A stretch of 5,821 nt of DNA. It comes from Desulfosporosinus sp. UBA5188. Its GTDB lineage: Bacteria > Bacillota > Desulfitobacteriia > Desulfitobacteriales > Desulfitobacteriaceae. Position numbers and translations under genes: made by a program. Shown here in pieces: positions 4,621 through 5,821 of the stretch (position 1 is the stretch's first letter; each line of letters begins with the position of its first letter). The stretch lies in contig DHWG01000019.1 in NCBI GenBank assembly GCA_002413075.1, positions 1-5,821 on the forward strand. Direction: 5' to 3'. The notes beneath the pieces are model-generated. The model saw nothing but the letters and a program-made list of their open reading frames with translations. It did not search any database and had not been told where the DNA came from.

Positions 4621-5514
4621 GTGATCAATGCTAATCACCTTAAGGTTTTTAATAGCGTCGCCACGAACCTAAGTTTCTCGAGGGCTGCTGAAGAACTATA
4701 TACAAGCCAACCCTCCGTTTCTACGCAAATTAAAAAGCTCGAAGAGTACCTGTCCATCAGGCTCTTCGAGCAACACGGTAAGAAAGTATTTTTAACGGAG
4801 GCTGGAACGACGCTGTTCCTCTATTCGCAAAAAGTTTTCTCCTTAATTGATGAGGCCGTCCATGCAATTGAAGAACTCAAAGGAGGCCACAAAGGTCGCT
4901 TATTAATCGGCGCCAGCACAACGCCGGGCGTCTATTTATTACCGAAGATTTTGGGTACTTATAAATCTATGTATCCGGGAATTGTACCTAAGCTAGAGAT
5001 CGCCAATAGTCAAAGAATTGTTGAGATGGTCAATACCAATAAGCTGGATATTTGTATAGTCGGAGAAGAAATCATCACTCCGCCAGAGCTGCACGTCGAA
5101 CCATGGCTCAAAGATGAATTGTTTTTAATCGTCCCAGATCAGCATCCTTGGACGAATAAAGCCAGCGTTCACGTCAGAGATTTAGAACATGAACAGTTTA
5201 TTTTTCGAGAGCGCGGTTCAAGCACTCGATCAATTATCGAAAATATCCTTGCCAATCATGGGTTAAAGGTTAGCATTGCTTTGGAATTAAATAATACTGA
5301 AGCCGTAAAACAAGCCGTCAGTGCTGGTTTAGGGGTGTCTATCGTTTCAGGATTTTCGGTGATTGGTCATTCGGGAATTGTCTGTCTTCCCATAGAAGGA
5401 TTAGGTTTCTATAGAATGTTTAATATCATTTATCATAAGAACAAGATATTTTCTCCAGCCACCAAAAGTTTCTCAGCCTTTCTAAAAGAAGTAAAACAGC
5501 CAAGAAATATTTAA
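4621..5514 (+). CDS. LysR-type transcriptional regulator, probably selenium/sulfur-linked
   Basis: The 297-residue product has the standard LysR layout. A winged helix-turn-helix occupies residues ~1-60 (FSRAAEELYTSQPSVSTQIK at 19-38, then LFEQHGKKVFLTEAG), then a linker helix, then a periplasmic-binding-protein-like effector domain from about 92 (RLLIGASTTPGVYLLPKIL) including FRERGSSTRS, a common ligand-pocket loop in CysL/CbbR-like members. I chose the GTG at 4621, ten bases after AGGTGG; an ATG at 4576 would add 15 atypical residues and lies next to the predicted -10. It is divergent from selD with 111 bases between starts. LysR genes beside selD are known in selenium-using anaerobes and I believe this belongs to that selenium-associated group. 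The effector is unknown; a sulfur or selenium compound is the natural guess. It probably regulates itself and selD-tauE. Confidence 0.88.
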   Translation: MINANHLKVFNSVATNLSFSRAAEELYTSQPSVSTQIKKLEEYLSIRLFEQHGKKVFLTEAGTTLFLYSQKVFSLIDEAVHAIEELKGGHKGRLLIGASTTPGVYLLPKILGTYKSMYPGIVPKLEIANSQRIVEMVNTNKLDICIVGEEIITPPELHVEPWLKDELFLIVPDQHPWTNKASVHVRDLEHEQFIFRERGSSTRSIIENILANHGLKVSIALELNNTEAVKQAVSAGLGVSIVSGFSVIGHSGIVCLPIEGLGFYRMFNIIYHKNKIFSPATKSFSAFLKEVKQPRNI

Positions 5515-5641
5515 AATTGACATAACAAAGACCGATCATCTTATTTGTAACGGGTTCATTCTCTGGGTGCAAAACTAAAAATAACAGCGATAATCCCATG
5601 ACGATTCTCAACCTAGAGAAGTGCAAGATTGCCACAAATCA

Positions 5642-5680
5642 CAAGCCCATATATTCCACATTCAGGAATACATGGGCTTG
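5642..5680 (+). terminator. Intrinsic terminator downstream of the LysR-type gene
   Basis: CAAGCCCAT (5642-5650) pairs with ATGGGCTTG (5672-5680). After one mismatch the stem continues as TATTCC/GGAATA around the 7-base loop ACATTCA. ATTATTTTCTGT follows on the + strand, a fair T-rich tail. It lies 127 bases after the LysR stop. On the - strand the tail is TTGTGATTTG, so it could also serve a convergent gene from the right. Confidence 0.7.
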
Positions 5681-5738
5681 ATTATTTTCTGTCATTCAGT
5701 TGTAACGGTTCTGCTCGTATATTCTGTTGTATTCCAAG

Positions 5739-5819
5739 TCACAAGCCTTGCGAGACAAGAGGACCCCACGGAAGGCTGTCCCGTTGCATCTCTGCAACAT
5801 GAATAATACGCTCTGCGAG
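5739..5819 (-). CDS. Possible 3' end of an unidentified convergent gene (partial)
   Basis: Reading inward from the right edge, the - strand is open for 26 codons before TGA at 5741-5739, giving LAERIIHVAEMQRDSLPWGP then LVSQGL. The composition looks like a real protein end, and the terminator at 5642-5680 is suitably placed downstream. Another - strand frame is open to 5696 (41 residues, ending NRIYEQNRYN), so the frame choice is uncertain. I do not recognise either peptide. Confidence 0.25.
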   Translation of the reverse strand, partial: LAERIIHVAEMQRDSLPWGPLVSQGL

Positions 5820-5821
5820 AG

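Larger units (their letters stand above)
5515..5821. other. Right-edge region after the LysR-type gene
   Basis: This ~307-base stretch holds a TTGACA hexamer at 5517-5522 without a good -10 partner, the terminator at 5642-5680, a possible partial - strand gene at the edge, a small palindrome GTTGCA-TCTC-TGCAAC (5782-5797) and CTCT-GCG-AGAG at the very end. Nothing else can be supported. Confidence 0.5.

Noticed and set aside
5639..5747. TCACAAGCC occurring twice exactly 100 bases apart (5639 and 5739)
   Set aside because: A 9-base direct repeat with no further similarity around it; one copy is part of the terminator stem, so I take it as coincidence.
5621..5806. + strand 61-codon ORF downstream of the LysR gene
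   Set aside because: It runs through both arms of the terminator hairpin, has no ribosome binding site and no recognisable protein pattern.

Overview
The window looks like chromosomal DNA from a strictly anaerobic, low-to-moderate GC Bacillota of the Desulfosporosinus/Desulfitobacterium (Peptococcaceae) type. This is an inference from protein style, strong AGGAGG-type ribosome binding sites, TTG/GTG starts and a selenocysteine-containing SelD. No marker gene fixes the species.

Left part (1-1577, + strand). A short gene for a DUF6506-like protein of unknown function (108-410) is followed by a very long perfect hairpin (507-557). A recognisable promoter then leads into a SAM-dependent methyltransferase of the winged-helix O-methyltransferase type (630-1577).

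Middle part (1578-2560). An AT-rich stretch of about 370 bases carries a consensus extended -10 promoter and a possible 25-residue membrane peptide. It is followed by a 92-residue coiled-coil protein (1949-2227). Seven bases after its start-to-stop frame ends, a chimeric ORF (2234-2542) begins: its first ~61 residues look like the N-terminus of an ISL3-family transposase, and the rest looks like region 4.2 of a SigK-type sporulation sigma factor. It is best read as a relic of a deletion or recombination event.

Right part (2537-5514), a selenium-linked locus. selD (3445-4509, - strand) encodes selenophosphate synthetase. It reads through an in-frame TGA at the active-site position (Sec20), so the gene is longer than a standard ORF call shows. 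A TauE/SafE-type membrane transporter (2537-3430) lies 14 bases downstream of selD on the same strand and is probably co-transcribed. A LysR-type regulator (4621-5514) is divergent from selD, and the two promoters appear to overlap in a 111-base intergenic region. The simplest model is that the regulator senses a sulfur or selenium metabolite and controls itself and selD-tauE; the transporter would move a sulfur or selenium anion. That model is inference.

Right edge (5515-5821). A good terminator hairpin follows the LysR gene. The last ~80 bases may contain the 3' end of a convergent - strand gene, which I could not identify.

I do not see a wholly new multi-gene system. The points most worth a second look are the Sec-containing SelD with two competing candidate SECIS hairpins, the in-frame transposase/sigma chimera, and the terminator whose two arms encode nearly the same C-terminus for two convergent ORFs.
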